This document shows positions 53,801 through 64,000 of a stretch of DNA of 64,000 nucleotides, piece by piece (within the stretch, counting starts at the first letter, position 1; the number at the start of each line of letters is the position of its first letter). This stretch comes from Aeromicrobium flavum. GTDB lineage: Bacteria > Actinomycetota > Actinomycetes > Propionibacteriales > Nocardioidaceae. A program made the translations under genes and the position numbers. Below the pieces are notes generated by a model that was not told the DNA's origin, did not search any database, and saw only the letters and a program-made list of their open reading frames with translations. Location: assembly GCF_007992115.1 (NCBI RefSeq), contig NZ_BJZQ01000007.1, positions 62,001 through 126,000 on the forward strand, given 5' to 3'.

Positions 53801-55396
53801 ATGGCCCTGCGGATCGAGACCGATCGCTTCGACGCGTGGGCTCGGTTGTGCACCGAGTCGCTCGCCGTCGCCCGCGACGAGATCGACGCGCTCAACGTCT
53901 TCCCGGTGCCCGACAGCGACACCGGCACGAACGCGTACTTCACCTTCGTCTCGGGCGTCGAGGCCCTCGACGCGCTGCCGCCGGGCAGCTCGCCGCTGGA
54001 CGTGATGCGGGCCTTCGCCGAGGGACTCCTGATCGGAGCGCGCGGCAACTGCGGCACGATCCTGGCCGAGCTCGTGCGCGGCAGCCTGAGGGTGCTGCGT
54101 GACTGCGTCGACGGCCTGTCCGCGCACGAGGTGGCCGAGGCGCTCGGTGCGGCGTCCGCGGCGGCCTACGCCGCGGTGGGCCGGCCGCAGGAGGGCACGA
54201 TCCTCACGGTCGCCGCCTCCGCCGCGGCCGCCGCCCGCGAGGCCGCGGCCACGGACGACGACCCCAAGCGCGTCTTCGACGTGGCCGCCGGCGCCGCCCG
54301 TGAGGCCCTGGCCCTGACGCCCACGCAGTTCGAGAAGCTGGCGCGGGCCGGGGTCGTCGACGCCGGTGGCCGGGCGCTCGTCGTCGTGCTGGACTCCGTG
54401 GCCTTCGCGCTCACCGGTCGCACGCCGTCCCCGCGTCCGTCGATGGTGCCCGTCCCGATCGTCGAGCCGGGGTCCGACCTCGGCGAGGACGGCCCGTCGT
54501 ACGAGGTGATGTACCTCCTGCGCACGGCCGACGACGCGATCCCGGCGCTGCGCGAGACGCTCGAGCCGCTGGGCGACTCGCTCGTGGTGGTCGGCGGCGA
54601 GGGCCTGTGGAACGTCCACGTCCACGTCGACGACGTCGGTGCCGCGATCGAGGCCGGCATCGCCGCCGGTCAGCCCTTCCGCATCTCCGTGACGCACTTC
54701 GCCGAGCAGATCGCGCGACCGGCACCCGTCACCGGTGGCCGCGTGATCATCAGCGCCGTCACCGGCCTCGGCCTGGCCGACCTCACCACCCGGGCGGGCG
54801 GCACGCCGTTGCTGTTCGGTCCGGACGAGCCGCTGAGCGTCGCCACTGTCGCGGCGGCCATCCGCGACAGCCAGGCCGAGGAGGTCGTGTGCCTGCCGAA
54901 CCGAGCCGGCCACATCGCGATGTTCGAGGCGGCCGCCGCTGCCGCCCGTGATGCGGGCGCCCGCGTCGCCGTGCTGCCCACCACCGTCCAGGTCCAGGCG
55001 CTCACCGCGCTCGCCGTCCACGACCCCGGCCGCCCGTTCGACGTCGTCGTGGTGGCGATGTCCAACGCCGCGGGCGCCACCCGTCACGGCGCGGTCACGA
55101 TCGCGGCCGAGGACGGCATCACGATGGCCGGTCCGTGCCGCGCCGGCGACGTCCTCGGCGTCGTCAACGGCGACTTCGCGATCGTGGGCGCCGGGATGGC
55201 CGGCGTGGCGTACGAGGTGCTGCAGCGCCTCGACCTGGCCACGGCCGAGATGGTCACGCTGGTGGTGGGCCGTGACTGCGACGAGGCCACCAGCGAGGCG
55301 ATCGCCGAGCGCGTCTGCCGCGAGTCGCCGCACGTCGACGTCGAGGTCATCCACGGCGACCAGAGCACCTACCCGCTGTTCCTGGCGGTCGAGTGA
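53801..55396 (+). CDS. DAK2-domain kinase, FakA-like
   Basis: A 531-residue protein with an N-terminal DAK2 (Dha kinase L-type) domain, [18 protein letters not shown] at about residues 32-49 and [16 protein letters not shown] near 78, and a C-terminal FakA-type (Fak1_C) region. FakA phosphorylates fatty acids held by a FakB protein; no fakB gene is in the window. It directly precedes recG, as in many actinobacteria. Confidence 0.88.
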   Translation: MALRIETDRFDAWARLCTESLAVARDEIDALNVFPVPDSDTGTNAYFTFVSGVEALDALPPGSSPLDVMRAFAEGLLIGARGNCGTILAELVRGSLRVLRDCVDGLSAHEVAEALGAASAAAYAAVGRPQEGTILTVAASAAAAAREAAATDDDPKRVFDVAAGAAREALALTPTQFEKLARAGVVDAGGRALVVVLDSVAFALTGRTPSPRPSMVPVPIVEPGSDLGEDGPSYEVMYLLRTADDAIPALRETLEPLGDSLVVVGGEGLWNVHVHVDDVGAAIEAGIAAGQPFRISVTHFAEQIARPAPVTGGRVIISAVTGLGLADLTTRAGGTPLLFGPDEPLSVATVAAAIRDSQAEEVVCLPNRAGHIAMFEAAAAAARDAGARVAVLPTTVQVQALTALAVHDPGRPFDVVVVAMSNAAGATRHGAVTIAAEDGITMAGPCRAGDVLGVVNGDFAIVGAGMAGVAYEVLQRLDLATAEMVTLVVGRDCDEATSEAIAERVCRESPHVDVEVIHGDQSTYPLFLAVE

Positions 55397-55397
55397 C

Positions 55398-57569
55398 GTG
55401 GCGATCGACTTCGACACTCGCCTCTCGAAGGTCGTGGGCGACTCGGCCAAGAAGCTCGAGAAGGCCTTCGGCCACCGCACGGTCGGCGACCTGCTGCGCC
55501 ACTTCCCGCGTCGCTACATCGACCTCGAGCACCCCGACTCCTTCACCGAGCTGGAGGAGGGCCAGGTCGTCGCGTTCGTCGCGACGGTGCTCGACGTCAA
55601 GAAGCTCACATTCCGCAACAACCCGCGCAAGTTCCGCGTGGTGGTGACGCTGTCGGACGGTCGCGCCACGATGGAGGCGGTCTTCTTCAACCAGTTCGCC
55701 GTGTCCAAGACGCCGGTCGGCAGCCAACAGCTGCTCTCGGGCGAGGTCTCGGTCTACCAGGGGCGCCTGCAGCTGGCGTCCCCCCACATGCGCGAGCTGC
55801 CGCCCGGCAAGACGCTCGCCGACCTCGGTCGCGGCGGTGGCGCGCTGCCGATCTACCCGGCGGGCGGCGGCCTGACCACGTGGGACGTCGAGCGCTCGGT
55901 CCAGCTCGCGCTGGACGTGGTCGACGTCTTCCCCGAGCCGCTCCCCGAGCAGGTGCGCAGCGAGCGTGGCCTGCTCGACGCGCCGACGGCCTATGAGTAC
56001 ATCCACCGCCCGCGCACGCGAGCCGACTGGGTCTTCGCCCAGACCCGGCTGCGCTTCGAGGAGGCGTTCGAGGTGCAGGCGGTATTCGCCCGCCGGCGGC
56101 TCGACACGCAGCAGCGGCGCGCCACGGCGCGACCCGGACGCGGCGACGGGATCCGCGTCGCCTTCGAGCAGCGGCTGCCGTTCACCCTGACCGAGGGGCA
56201 GGCCAAGGTCGCCGCCGAGATCGACCAGGACCTCAGCGACACCCGCCCGATGCACCGGCTCCTGCAGGGGGAGGTCGGCTCGGGCAAGACGATCGTGGCC
56301 CTGCTGGCGATGCTGCAGGTCGTCGACTCCGGGGGACAGGCCGCGCTGCTGGCCCCCACCGAGGTGCTGGCCACCCAGCACCACCGGAGCATGGAGCGGA
56401 TGCTCGGCGACCTGGCCAAGGGCGGCATGCTCGGCGGCGCCGACGAGGCCACGCGGGTCCGGCTCCTCACCGGCTCGATGGGCGCCAAGGCGCGCCAGCA
56501 GGCCCTCCTCGACATCGTCTCGGGCGAGGCCGGCATCGTCGTCGGCACCCACGCCCTGTTGGAGGAGACCGTGCAGTTCGCCGACCTGGGCCTCGTCGTG
56601 ATCGACGAGCAGCACCGCTTCGGCGTCGAGCAGCGGTCGATCCTGTCCGACCGGGCCGCGGCCGCCGACGGGGTCAGCCCGCACGTGCTGGTCATGACGG
56701 CCACGCCGATCCCGCGCACGATCGCGATGACGGTGTTCGGCGACCTCGAGGTCTCCACGCTGCGCGAGCTGCCCGCCGGCCGGCAGCCGATCCAGACCAA
56801 CGTCGTCCCGGTGGCCGAGCAGCCCACGTGGATCGACCGGGCGTGGCAGCGCGTGCACGAGGAGGTAGGCCGCGGCCGCCAGGCGTACGTCGTGGTCTCC
56901 CGCATCGGCGAGGCGGTCGCCGACGACGACGTCGAGCCGCCCGAGGACGACGAGGACGAGAAGCGACCCACGGTCGGCCTGGTCGAGCTGGCCGAGGCCC
57001 TCGAGCAGGGACCGCTGGCCGGCCTGCGCCTGGGTCGGCTGCACGGGCGGATGCCGGCCGACGAGAAGGACGCCGTCATGTCGGCGTTCGCGGCCGGCGA
57101 CCTCGACGTGCTGGTCGCCACCACCGTCGTCGAGGTCGGCGTCGACGTGCCGAACGCCACGATGATGATCCTCATGGACGCCGACCGGTTCGGCGTCTCG
57201 CAGCTGCACCAGCTGCGCGGCCGGGTGGGCCGAGGCTCCGAGCCCGGCCTGTGCCTGCTCGTCACCGGGTCGCCCGCGGGCACACCGGCGCGCGAGCGGC
57301 TCGCGGCGGTCGCAGCCAGCACGGACGGCTTCGAGCTGTCGCGCCTGGACGCCGAGCTCCGCCGTGAGGGCGACGTGCTCGGCGCGCGCCAGTCCGGCGT
57401 GCGGTCGAGCCTGAAGCTGCTGTCGGTCGTCCGCGACGAGAAGGTCATCGCCTCGGCGCGCGACGCCGCCGTCGCGGCGCTGTCGTCGGGCGACGTCCCG
57501 GCCGACCTCGAGGCCTCGATCCGACGGCTCGAGGAGTCCGAGCGCGCCGACTACCTGGAGAGAGCATGA
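55398..57569 (+). CDS. recG: ATP-dependent DNA helicase RecG
   Basis: A 723-residue helicase that remodels stalled forks and Holliday junctions. An N-terminal wedge/OB domain is followed by helicase lobes: Walker A GEVGSGKT (291-298), DEQH (403-406), TATPIPRT, and the C-terminal [12 protein letters not shown]. The GTG at 55398 is the second base after the preceding stop; the longer frame lies inside the kinase gene. rsmD overlaps its end. Confidence 0.95.
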   Translation: MAIDFDTRLSKVVGDSAKKLEKAFGHRTVGDLLRHFPRRYIDLEHPDSFTELEEGQVVAFVATVLDVKKLTFRNNPRKFRVVVTLSDGRATMEAVFFNQFAVSKTPVGSQQLLSGEVSVYQGRLQLASPHMRELPPGKTLADLGRGGGALPIYPAGGGLTTWDVERSVQLALDVVDVFPEPLPEQVRSERGLLDAPTAYEYIHRPRTRADWVFAQTRLRFEEAFEVQAVFARRRLDTQQRRATARPGRGDGIRVAFEQRLPFTLTEGQAKVAAEIDQDLSDTRPMHRLLQGEVGSGKTIVALLAMLQVVDSGGQAALLAPTEVLATQHHRSMERMLGDLAKGGMLGGADEATRVRLLTGSMGAKARQQALLDIVSGEAGIVVGTHALLEETVQFADLGLVVIDEQHRFGVEQRSILSDRAAAADGVSPHVLVMTATPIPRTIAMTVFGDLEVSTLRELPAGRQPIQTNVVPVAEQPTWIDRAWQRVHEEVGRGRQAYVVVSRIGEAVADDDVEPPEDDEDEKRPTVGLVELAEALEQGPLAGLRLGRLHGRMPADEKDAVMSAFAAGDLDVLVATTVVEVGVDVPNATMMILMDADRFGVSQLHQLRGRVGRGSEPGLCLLVTGSPAGTPARERLAAVAASTDGFELSRLDAELRREGDVLGARQSGVRSSLKLLSVVRDEKVIASARDAAVAALSSGDVPADLEASIRRLEESERADYLERA

Positions 57570-58105
57570 CGCGAGTGATTTCCGGCCGCTGGGGCGGCCG
57601 TCGGCTGACGGTGCCCACCGGCGACGGCACGCGCCCCACGTCCGACCGGGTGCGCGAGTCGATGTTCGCCTCGCTCAACTCCCTGCTGGGCGGGTTCGAC
57701 GGCCTGCGCGTGCTCGACCTGTACGCGGGCTCCGGGGCGCTGGGTCTCGAGGCGCTGTCGCGCGGCGCGGAGCACGCCGACCTGGTCGAGTCGTACGCCA
57801 AGGCGGCGCGCACGATCGCCCGCAACGTCAAGGAGCTCGGTGCGCCGGCCACGGTGCACACGGTCGCGGCGCAGCGCTTCGTCGACGAGGAGTCGGGACC
57901 CTGGGACCTGGTGTTCCTCGACCCGCCGTACGCCGTTCCCTCGGTCGAGGTCGCCTCGCTCCTGACGGCGCTGCGGCCGCACCTGAACCCCGACGCCGTC
58001 GTCGTGGTCGAGCGCGCGAAGCGCGACCCGTTCGCGTGGCCGGAGGGGTTCGACGCGCTCCGGGACAAGGCGTACGGGGACACCCGGCTTTGGTACGGTC
58101 ACTGA
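57566..58105 (+). CDS. rsmD: 16S rRNA (guanine966-N2)-methyltransferase
   Basis: A 179-residue SAM-dependent methyltransferase: VLDLYAGSGALGLEALSRGA (SAM site) and the catalytic DLVFLDPPYAVP near residue 113. It starts in the ATGA overlap with recG and is followed one base later by coaD, the conserved rsmD-coaD pair. Confidence 0.94.
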   Translation: MTRVISGRWGGRRLTVPTGDGTRPTSDRVRESMFASLNSLLGGFDGLRVLDLYAGSGALGLEALSRGAEHADLVESYAKAARTIARNVKELGAPATVHTVAAQRFVDEESGPWDLVFLDPPYAVPSVEVASLLTALRPHLNPDAVVVVERAKRDPFAWPEGFDALRDKAYGDTRLWYGH

Positions 58106-58106
58106 C

Positions 58107-58583
58107 ATGACGCGCGTGGTGTGCCCCGGTTCCTTCGACCCCGTGACGAACGGCCACCTCGACATCATCGAGCGGGCCTCGTTCCTCTTCGACGAGGTCG
58201 TCGTCGTGGTGCTGGTCAACGAGAGCAAGTCGGGCCTGTTCCCGATCGATCGCCGCATCGAGCTGATCGCCGAGGCCACCACCGATCTCGAGAACGTCAC
58301 GCTCGACTCGTACTCGGGGCTGCTGGTCGACTACTGCGCCCAGAACGACGTGCAGGCGATCGTCAAGGGCCTGCGCGCGGTGTCGGACTTCGACTACGAG
58401 CTGCAGATGGCCCAGATGAACGGCAACCTCACCGGCATCGACACGGTCTTCATCCCCACCTCGCCCGACTACACGTTCATCGCCTCGAGCCTGGTCAAGG
58501 AGGTCGCCCGCCACGGCGGCGACGTCAACGGGCTCGTGCCCAAGCACGTCATGAACGCGCTCGACGAGGCCTACGGCCACTGA
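58107..58583 (+). CDS. coaD: Phosphopantetheine adenylyltransferase
   Basis: A 158-residue enzyme forming dephospho-CoA. The nucleotidyltransferase motif PGSFDPVTNGHLDIIERA at the N-terminus and FIPTSPDYTFIASSLVKEVARHGGDV near the end are complete. It is cotranscribed with rsmD. Confidence 0.96.
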   Translation: MTRVVCPGSFDPVTNGHLDIIERASFLFDEVVVVVLVNESKSGLFPIDRRIELIAEATTDLENVTLDSYSGLLVDYCAQNDVQAIVKGLRAVSDFDYELQMAQMNGNLTGIDTVFIPTSPDYTFIASSLVKEVARHGGDVNGLVPKHVMNALDEAYGH

Positions 58584-58596
58584 CGCCGGCCGGTGC

Positions 58597-59799
58597 TCAC
58601 TGCACCGGTGAGCGCGGCTCCCAGCCGCGCCCGAGATGACTGCCGCGGCGCACCGCGGCGGTGCCGAACCGTTGCGCGACGAGGTCGAGCGTCTGGTCGA
58701 GCGCCGGATCGGCCTCGCCGTCGAGCGGCAGCGCCAGCTGGGTGCCGTGGTCGTCGAGGCCTGACAGGGCGACGCCGACCAGGGTGATGCGGTCGCGCTC
58801 GATCTCGTCCTGACGCGCGCGCAGCAACGCCCGGGCGACCTCCGACACGACCGAGGTGCTCTCGGTGGGCCGCGGCAGCGTGCGCGACGACGTGGAGCGG
58901 CGGAAGTCGCCGAAGCGCAGGCGCACCGTGACGGTGGAGGCCGCCCGTCCGGCCCTCCGCAGCCGTCGACCCACCTTGTCGCACAGCGCCAGCAGCGCGA
59001 GATCGGCCTCGGCGAACGTGGCCTTGCCACCCCCCAGAGCGTGCTGGGCCCCGATCGACCGGCGTGCGGGCGCGGACTCGACCCGCCGCGGATCGTGGCC
59101 GGTCGCCAGCGCGTGCAGGTGGTGTCCCGCCGCCCGGCCCACGATTGCCGCGAGCTCGCCGGGCGTCTGGCGAGCGACGTCGGCCACGGTGCGCAGGCGC
59201 GCCGCGTGCAGCTTGGCCGCCGTTACGTCGCCGACGCCCCAGAGGCGCTCGACCGGCAGCGCGTGGAGGAACTGCAGCTCGCCGTCGGTGGGCACGACGA
59301 GCAGGCCGTCGGGCTTGGCCAGCGCACTGGCGACCTTGGCGAGGTACTGGGTGCGGGCGATGCCCACCGAGATCGGCAGGCCGACCTCGGCCTGGACCCG
59401 GCGGCGCAGCTCGCGCGCGATCGGCAGGGCCGGACCGCGTAGTCGGCGCAGGCCCGAGACGTCGAGGAAGGCCTCGTCGATGGACAGGGCCCGGACCAGG
59501 GGCGTGGTGTCGCGGAAGATGTCGAACACGGCACGGCTGGCCTCGACGTACGCGTCGAACCGGGGCGGCACCACGATCGCGTCGGGACACAGCCGCAGCG
59601 CCTGCCGGCCGCCCATCGCGGTGCGCACGCCGCGGGCCCGCGCTTCGTACGACCCCGCCAGCACGACCCCGCCGCCGACGATGACCGGGCGCCCGCGCAG
59701 GCGCGGGTCGTCGCGCTGCTCGACCGACGCGTAGAACGCGTCCAGGTCGGCGTGCAGGATCCCCCCGATCCGGTCGTTCACCGCCGCCTGTCCCTCCAT
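58597..59799 (-). CDS. dinB: DNA polymerase IV (Y family)
   Basis: A 400-residue translesion polymerase. Catalytic carboxylates are in ILHADLDAFYASVEQRD (Asp18, Asp20) and ALSIDEAFLDVSG (near 113). The C-terminus has QLALPL (near 355), a good beta-clamp-binding motif. The ATG at 59799 is preceded by GGAGGA. It is convergent with coaD and divergent from yceD. Confidence 0.93.
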   Translation of the reverse strand: MEGQAAVNDRIGGILHADLDAFYASVEQRDDPRLRGRPVIVGGGVVLAGSYEARARGVRTAMGGRQALRLCPDAIVVPPRFDAYVEASRAVFDIFRDTTPLVRALSIDEAFLDVSGLRRLRGPALPIARELRRRVQAEVGLPISVGIARTQYLAKVASALAKPDGLLVVPTDGELQFLHALPVERLWGVGDVTAAKLHAARLRTVADVARQTPGELAAIVGRAAGHHLHALATGHDPRRVESAPARRSIGAQHALGGGKATFAEADLALLALCDKVGRRLRRAGRAASTVTVRLRFGDFRRSTSSRTLPRPTESTSVVSEVARALLRARQDEIERDRITLVGVALSGLDDHGTQLALPLDGEADPALDQTLDLVAQRFGTAAVRRGSHLGRGWEPRSPVQ

Positions 59800-59942
59800 T
59801 CCTCCAGCGTCCCACCGCGGTCCGACGTTTGTTGCGACACCCGAGGACCGCGATTGGCCTCCCCGTGGCGGTGCGGGGTACGATTGACGCTGGCCCGTTT
59901 GTGGGCCGTGGTTCTTTTGGTGCATTCGATGAGGGGCTGGAC

Positions 59943-60461
59943 GTGATTTCGGGACCGTTCGTGTTCGACACCCAGGTGTTGAGGCGACGAGTGGGTACCG
60001 AGAAGTCGTTCGAGCTCGTCCTGGATGCACCGGCGGACCTCGGTCTTCCGGTCTTCGGTGTTCCTGAGGGATCGCCCGTCGAGCTCGAGCTCCGGCTCGA
60101 GGCCTTGATGGAAGGTGTCCTCGCCACCGGAACCGCCTCGGTCCACGCCGTCGGTGAGTGTGTGCGCTGCTTGAGGGACGTCGAAGAGGACTTCGACGGC
60201 GACTTCCAGGAGCTCTACCTCTACGAGGACGCGGGCGAGGACGAACTGGCCCTCGAGGACGAATATCTCGACCTCGAGCCCGTCCTGCGGGACGCGGTGG
60301 TGCTCGCACTGCCGCACAACCCGTTGTGTGACCCGGAGTGCCCGGGACTGTGCCCCGAGTGCGGAGCGCGGCTCGCGGACGATCCAGATCACACACACGG
60401 CGACGCGATCGACCCGCGATGGTCGACGCTGACCCAACTGACCGAACGACCTGAGGAGTAA
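59943..60461 (+). CDS. YceD/DUF177 family protein
   Basis: A 172-residue protein of the DUF177 family always found before rpmF and thought to act in large-subunit rRNA or ribosome assembly. It has CVRCLRD in the middle and [13 protein letters not shown] near the C-terminus, a probable zinc knuckle. The GTG at 59943 follows GAGGGG; the frame upstream is open but lacks support. Confidence 0.88.
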   Translation: MISGPFVFDTQVLRRRVGTEKSFELVLDAPADLGLPVFGVPEGSPVELELRLEALMEGVLATGTASVHAVGECVRCLRDVEEDFDGDFQELYLYEDAGEDELALEDEYLDLEPVLRDAVVLALPHNPLCDPECPGLCPECGARLADDPDHTHGDAIDPRWSTLTQLTERPEE

Positions 60462-60463
60462 TC

Positions 60464-60649
60464 GTGGCCGTCCCGAAGCGGAAGATGTCGCGCAGCAACA
60501 CCCGTCACCGCCGGTCCGCGTGGAAGACGACGGCTGCCGCCACCGTCGACTGCGCGAACCCGGCCTGCAACGGCAAGGTGCTGTCGCACCGCGCCTGCGC
60601 CGAGTGCGGCCAGTACGGCGCCCGTGGCGAGCAGCGCCAGGTCCTCTGA
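60464..60649 (+). CDS. rpmF: 50S ribosomal protein L32
   Basis: A 61-residue protein, [21 protein letters not shown] at the start and a zinc-type CANPAC...CAEC pair behind. The GTG follows GAGGAGT. It lies between yceD and rnc, the standard order. Confidence 0.95.
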   Translation: MAVPKRKMSRSNTRHRRSAWKTTAAATVDCANPACNGKVLSHRACAECGQYGARGEQRQVL

Positions 60650-60660
60650 CCTCCTCCGAC

Positions 60661-61398
60661 GTGCCCGATCTCGCGGCACTGAGCGAGACTCTCGGGGTCC
60701 CCGACCTGGACCCCGAGCTGATGACCCATGCTCTGACGCACCGGTCCTTCTCGTACGAGAACGGCCAGATCCCGAACAACGAGCGCCTGGAGTTCCTGGG
60801 CGACTCGGTGCTCGGGCTGGTCGTGACCGAGACGCTGTTCCGGGGTCATCCCGACCTGCCCGAGGGCCAGCTGGCCAAGCTGCGCGCGGCCGTCGTCAGC
60901 GCCAAGGCGCTGGCCGAGGTCGCGCGCACCCTCGGGCTGGGCGACCACCTGCGCCTCGGGCGCGGCGAAGAGGCCTCCGGGGGTCGCAACAAGCCGTCGA
61001 TCCTGTCCGACGCGATGGAGGCCGTGCTCGGCGCGATCTTCATCGAGTTCGGCATCGAGCGGGCCGCCGACGTCGTCCACACGATCTTCGACCCGGTGAT
61101 CGCCGAGGCCGCCAAGATGGGCGCCGGACTCGACTGGAAGACGTCGCTGCAGGAGATCTGTGCACTGCACGGTCTCGGCGTGCCGACGTACGTCCTCGAG
61201 GGCACCGGCCCCGACCACGACAAGACGTTCACCGCGTCGGTCGTGCTCACCGACCTGCGCTTCGACGGCGGCACGGGCCGGTCCAAGAAGGACGCCGAGC
61301 AGATGGTCGCCGAGATCGCCTGGCGGGCGATCAGCGCGCGCGCCGAGGCGCAGTCGACCGACGACTCGGTCGACAGGACCGGTGCCGGAGCTTCCTGA
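60661..61398 (+). CDS. rnc: Ribonuclease III
   Basis: A 245-residue double-strand-specific endoribonuclease. The signature [13 protein letters not shown] and the second metal site [13 protein letters not shown] form the catalytic domain; the C-terminal dsRNA-binding domain begins near residue 160. I start at the GTG at 60661, 11 bases after rpmF. It overlaps mutM by 17 bases. Confidence 0.94.
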   Translation: MPDLAALSETLGVPDLDPELMTHALTHRSFSYENGQIPNNERLEFLGDSVLGLVVTETLFRGHPDLPEGQLAKLRAAVVSAKALAEVARTLGLGDHLRLGRGEEASGGRNKPSILSDAMEAVLGAIFIEFGIERAADVVHTIFDPVIAEAAKMGAGLDWKTSLQEICALHGLGVPTYVLEGTGPDHDKTFTASVVLTDLRFDGGTGRSKKDAEQMVAEIAWRAISARAEAQSTDDSVDRTGAGAS

Positions 61399-62227
61399 GG
61401 TCGAGGTCGTCCGGCGCGGCCTGGTCGATCACGTCGTCGGCCGCACGATCACCGCGGTGGAGGTCCTCGACTCGCGGTCCGTCCGCCGGCACGGAGCCGG
61501 CCCCTCCGACTTCGTCGCGCGACTCGTCTCGCGCCGCGTCGAGGCCGCCCACCGGCGCGGCAAGTACCTCTGGCTCGTCCTCGACGACGGCTCGAGCGTC
61601 CTGACCCACCTCGGCATGAGCGGACAGGCCCTCATCTCCGACGCCGACGCCCCCGCGCCGCGCCACCTGCGGATCACCTTCGACCTCGACGACGGCCGCC
61701 AGCTGCGGTTCGCCGACCAGCGGATCTTCGGTGGCATGTCGGTCAGCGAGACCGATCCTCCCGTCGAGATCGCGCACATCGCGCTCGACCCCCTCGACCC
61801 AGCGTTCGACGACGCGGCCTTCGTCGCTCGACTGCGCCGCCGCCAGACCGGCGTCAAGCGCGCGCTGCTCGACCAGGGGCTCGTCTCCGGCGTCGGCAAC
61901 ATCTACGCCGACGAGGCCCTGTGGCGCACGCGGCTGCACTACGCCCGCAACACCAAGGGCCTCCGCATCGCCGAGGCCACCGAGCTGATCGGTCACGTCC
62001 GCGACGTCATGACCGAGGCGCTTGACCAGGGCGGCACGTCGTTCGACGCCCTCTACGTGAACGTCAACGGCCAGAGCGGCTACTTCGACCGCTCGCTGCA
62101 CGCGTACGGCCAGGACGGGCGCCCGTGCGACCGCTGCGGCGACATGATCGTGCGCGAGCCGTTCATGAACCGCTCGTCCTACCGCTGTCCCACGTGCCAG
62201 CCGCGTCCGCGCAACGGTCGCTGGTGA
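61382..62227 (+). CDS. mutM: Formamidopyrimidine-DNA glycosylase
   Basis: A 281-residue glycosylase/AP lyase for 8-oxoguanine and FaPy lesions. After Met removal the N-terminus is PELPEVE, with Pro2 as Schiff-base nucleophile and Glu3. RRGKYLWL holds the conserved Lys, [12 protein letters not shown] is the H2TH region, and the C-terminal zinc finger is CDRCG...CPTC. The GTG at 61382 is fixed by the required PELPE terminus. Confidence 0.95.
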   Translation: MPELPEVEVVRRGLVDHVVGRTITAVEVLDSRSVRRHGAGPSDFVARLVSRRVEAAHRRGKYLWLVLDDGSSVLTHLGMSGQALISDADAPAPRHLRITFDLDDGRQLRFADQRIFGGMSVSETDPPVEIAHIALDPLDPAFDDAAFVARLRRRQTGVKRALLDQGLVSGVGNIYADEALWRTRLHYARNTKGLRIAEATELIGHVRDVMTEALDQGGTSFDALYVNVNGQSGYFDRSLHAYGQDGRPCDRCGDMIVREPFMNRSSYRCPTCQPRPRNGRW

Positions 62228-62250
62228 CCTCGCGGCGCCGCGCGGCTCGC

Positions 62251-62256
62251 TAGGGT
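62251..62256 (+). promoter_or_regulatory. -10 box TAGGGT of dgt
   Basis: TAGGGT ends 6 bases before the GTG at 62263. Confidence 0.55.
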
Positions 62257-62262
62257 GACCGC

Positions 62263-63471
62263 GTGGACCGGTACGGGAGCGAGGCGCGCGAGCGATACGT
62301 GGCCGAGCCGCCCAAGCGCTCGGGACGCACGTCCTTCGAGCGCGACCGGGCCCGCATCCTGCACTCGTCGGCGCTGCGCCGGCTGGCCGGCAAGACCCAG
62401 GTCATGGGCGCCGGCACCGACGACTTCGTCCGCAACCGGCTGACGCACTCCCTCGAGGTGGCGCAGGTCGCCCGTGAGCTGGGCAAGAGCCTGGGCTGCG
62501 ACCCGGAGATCGTCGACTCCGCCGCGCTCTCGCACGACCTCGGGCACCCGCCGTTCGGCCACAACGGGGAGATCGCGCTCAACGAGGCTGCCGCGAGCAT
62601 CGGCGGGTTCGAGGGCAACGCCCAGACCCTGCGGATCCTGTCGCGGCTCGAGGCGAAGACGTTCGACGCCGACGGGCGGAGCGTGGGGCTCAACCTCACC
62701 CGGGCCACCCTCGCCTCGTGCGTGAAGTACCCATGGCGCCGCGGTGAGCGCGACACCGCGAAGTTCGGCGTCTACGACGACGACCTGCCGGTCTTCGAGT
62801 GGCTCGACACCGAAGGGCGGCTCACGATCGAGGCGCAGGTCATGGACCTCTCGGACGACATCGCCTACTCCGTGCACGACGTCGAGGACGGGCTGGTCGG
62901 CGGCTGGTTCAGCCTGGTCGGCGAGCTCGACACGCCGGGCTCGTGGCACGTCGCGCGCGACTGGTACGACCCCACGGCCACCGACGACCGCCTCGACGCC
63001 GCGCTGGCACGCCTCCGGGCCATGGGGGAGTGGCCGGTGGGGCCGTACCTCGGCACGCGGGCCTCCCGGGCGGTGCTCAAGTCCCTGACCAGCGCCCTGA
63101 TCGGCCGGTTCGCAGGTGCCGCCTACGAGGCGACGGTCGCGCGGTGGGGGAGCGGGCCGCTCGTGCGGTACGAGGGCCAGCTCGAGGTCCCGCAGGACAC
63201 GCTCGACGAGATCAACGTGCTCAAGTCGCTCGCCGCGCACCACATCATGCGCGCCGACCTGCGGGTGGCCGACCTGGCGAGCCAGCGCGACCTCCTGCAC
63301 GGCCTCGTGGCCCACCTGCGGCTCAAGGGCGAGGGTGAGCTCGAGCCCGAGTTCGCCGACGACTTCCGTGCGGCGGACGACGACGCCCACCGGCTGCGGG
63401 TCATCATCGACCAGGTGGCCAGCCTCACCGACGGGTCGGCCAAGGCGTGGGCGCGCAAGCTGCTGGGTTAG
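62263..63471 (+). CDS. dgt: Deoxyguanosinetriphosphate triphosphohydrolase-like protein
   Basis: A 402-residue HD-domain dNTP triphosphohydrolase. Metal residues are in NRLTHSLEVAQVARE and SHDLGHPPFGHNGE, and LSDDIAYSVHDVEDG follows near residue 200. It precedes dnaG, the common actinobacterial pair, where it may set dNTP levels near replication genes. Confidence 0.93.
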   Translation: MDRYGSEARERYVAEPPKRSGRTSFERDRARILHSSALRRLAGKTQVMGAGTDDFVRNRLTHSLEVAQVARELGKSLGCDPEIVDSAALSHDLGHPPFGHNGEIALNEAAASIGGFEGNAQTLRILSRLEAKTFDADGRSVGLNLTRATLASCVKYPWRRGERDTAKFGVYDDDLPVFEWLDTEGRLTIEAQVMDLSDDIAYSVHDVEDGLVGGWFSLVGELDTPGSWHVARDWYDPTATDDRLDAALARLRAMGEWPVGPYLGTRASRAVLKSLTSALIGRFAGAAYEATVARWGSGPLVRYEGQLEVPQDTLDEINVLKSLAAHHIMRADLRVADLASQRDLLHGLVAHLRLKGEGELEPEFADDFRAADDDAHRLRVIIDQVASLTDGSAKAWARKLLG

Positions 63472-63506
63472 TCCCACGACCCGCCACGTCCGGTGGTGGC
63501 GCCCCG

Positions 63507-63512
63507 TAGGAT
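63507..63512 (+). promoter_or_regulatory. -10 box TAGGAT of dnaG
   Basis: TAGGAT ends 6 bases before the ATG at 63519. Confidence 0.55.
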
Positions 63513-63518
63513 CACGCC

Positions 63519-64000
63519 ATGGCACGCATCAAGGACGAGGACATCCAACTCGTCCGTGAGCGGACCCGGATCGACGAGGTCGTCGAGCAGTACGTCACGC
63601 TGAAGAACGCCGGCGGCGGTGCCCGCAAGGGCCTGTGCCCGTTCCACGACGAGAAGACGCCCTCGTTCAACGTGCGACCCGCCCAGGGCTTCTACCACTG
63701 CTTCGGCTGCAGCGCGGGCGGCGACGCCATCAAGTTCCTCATGGAGATCGAGGGCCTCACGTTCGCCGAGTCGGTCGAGCGGCTGGCCGACAAGTACGGC
63801 ATCCAGCTGCGCTACGAGGAGACCGGCGCACCCACCGGCCCCCGCCGCGACCCGGGCCAGCGCCAGCGCCTGCTGCTCGCACACAAGGCCGCCGAGCGCT
63901 TCTACGCCGAGCAGCTCATGTCGTCGCCCGAGGCCTCGCCCGGACGCCGGCTCGTCACCGACCGCGGCTTCGACCAGGCGGCCGCCGAGACCTTCGGCAT
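63519..64000 (+). CDS. dnaG: DNA primase, N-terminal part (cut by window edge)
   Basis: The first 160 residues of the replication primase: MARIKDEDIQLVRERTRIDEVVEQYV, then the CHC2 zinc-binding domain with GLCPFHDEKTPSF and FYHCFGCSAGGDAIKFLM. The frame is open to the right edge, where the RNA polymerase (Toprim) domain would follow. It has its own -10 box, so it need not be read with dgt. Confidence 0.95.
   Translation, partial: MARIKDEDIQLVRERTRIDEVVEQYVTLKNAGGGARKGLCPFHDEKTPSFNVRPAQGFYHCFGCSAGGDAIKFLMEIEGLTFAESVERLADKYGIQLRYEETGAPTGPRRDPGQRQRLLLAHKAAERFYAEQLMSSPEASPGRRLVTDRGFDQAAAETFG

Noticed and set aside
53507-55480. 657-codon minus-strand frame ending in the L28 sequence
   Set aside because: Only the last 62 codons are rpmB, with GTG and a ribosome-binding site at 53692. 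The upstream part is antisense to the DAK2 kinase gene.

Overview
The window looks like a chromosomal segment of a high-GC actinomycete, probably of the Nocardioidaceae/Propionibacteriales type (Aeromicrobium- or Nocardioides-like; the genus is a guess). The reasons are the very GC-rich third codon positions, many GTG starts, a mycothiol-dependent formaldehyde dehydrogenase gene (mscR), an AdaA-AlkA fusion, the IclR-leuC-leuD arrangement, a DUF3097 gene, and many TAnnnT boxes exactly 6-7 bases before start codons (leaderless transcription). There are no rRNA genes, CRISPR arrays, prophages, insertion sequences or origin. No stretch over 300 bases lacks a gene; the longest gaps are 140-205 bases and hold repeats, promoters or hairpins.

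Layout. 1-1.7 kb: 3' end of arginine deiminase, DUF3097 and a small unknown gene. 1.75-8.4 kb: CIRCE-controlled hrcA-dnaJ, then HIT, phoH, ybeY, CBS/CorC membrane protein, deaminase-like protein and era. This is the usual actinobacterial block, but rsmE is absent from its usual place after dnaJ. 8.4-11.5 kb: lysG/lysE lysine or arginine export pair, a PHP phosphoesterase and a flavodoxin-like protein. 11.5-16.7 kb: MoxR-DUF58-transglutaminase operon and a glutathionyl-hydroquinone-reductase-like protein. 16.7-18.7 kb: leuA with a previously unlisted 15-codon leucine leader peptide. 18.7-25.5 kb: lipoprotein, LysR-controlled lysine-degradation operon, D-cysteine-desulfhydrase-like enzyme, recO and uppS. 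25.5-28.7 kb: two paralogous thioredoxin-reductase-like flavoproteins around a MerR gene, then a fumarylacetoacetase-like hydrolase. 28.7-30.4 kb: gltX followed by tRNA-Gln and tRNA-Glu. 30.4-33.0 kb: likely accessory segment (NERD nuclease-like gene between two copies of one hairpin; secreted GH16 protein). 33.2-40 kb: MarR/azoreductase, GNAT, secreted HNH protein, a flavin-monooxygenase cassette (ssuD, LysR, two flavin reductases) and a DMT transporter. 40-43.9 kb: MBL hydrolase, mscR, alkA, ogt (aldehyde and alkylation defence). 43.9-48.5 kb: IclR-leuC-leuD, plsC-like, gpsA. 48.5-53.4 kb: Cys/Met lyase, ddl, AsnC domain, thiL, amidase. 53.5-64 kb: rpmB, DAK2 kinase, recG, rsmD, coaD, dinB, yceD, rpmF, rnc, mutM, dgt and the start of dnaG.

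Themes. Lysine is handled twice (export by LysE, oxidation by a LysDH/P6C dehydrogenase operon), and leucine twice (leuA attenuation, IclR-leuCD). Redox and flavin chemistry is dense: two GliT-like flavoproteins, azoreductase, SsuD with two reductases, a flavodoxin-like protein and MscR. Four families of palindromic intergenic repeats, each present as a pair or cluster, sit between genes and are the main unexplained structure. All functions are read from sequence motifs without database searches.
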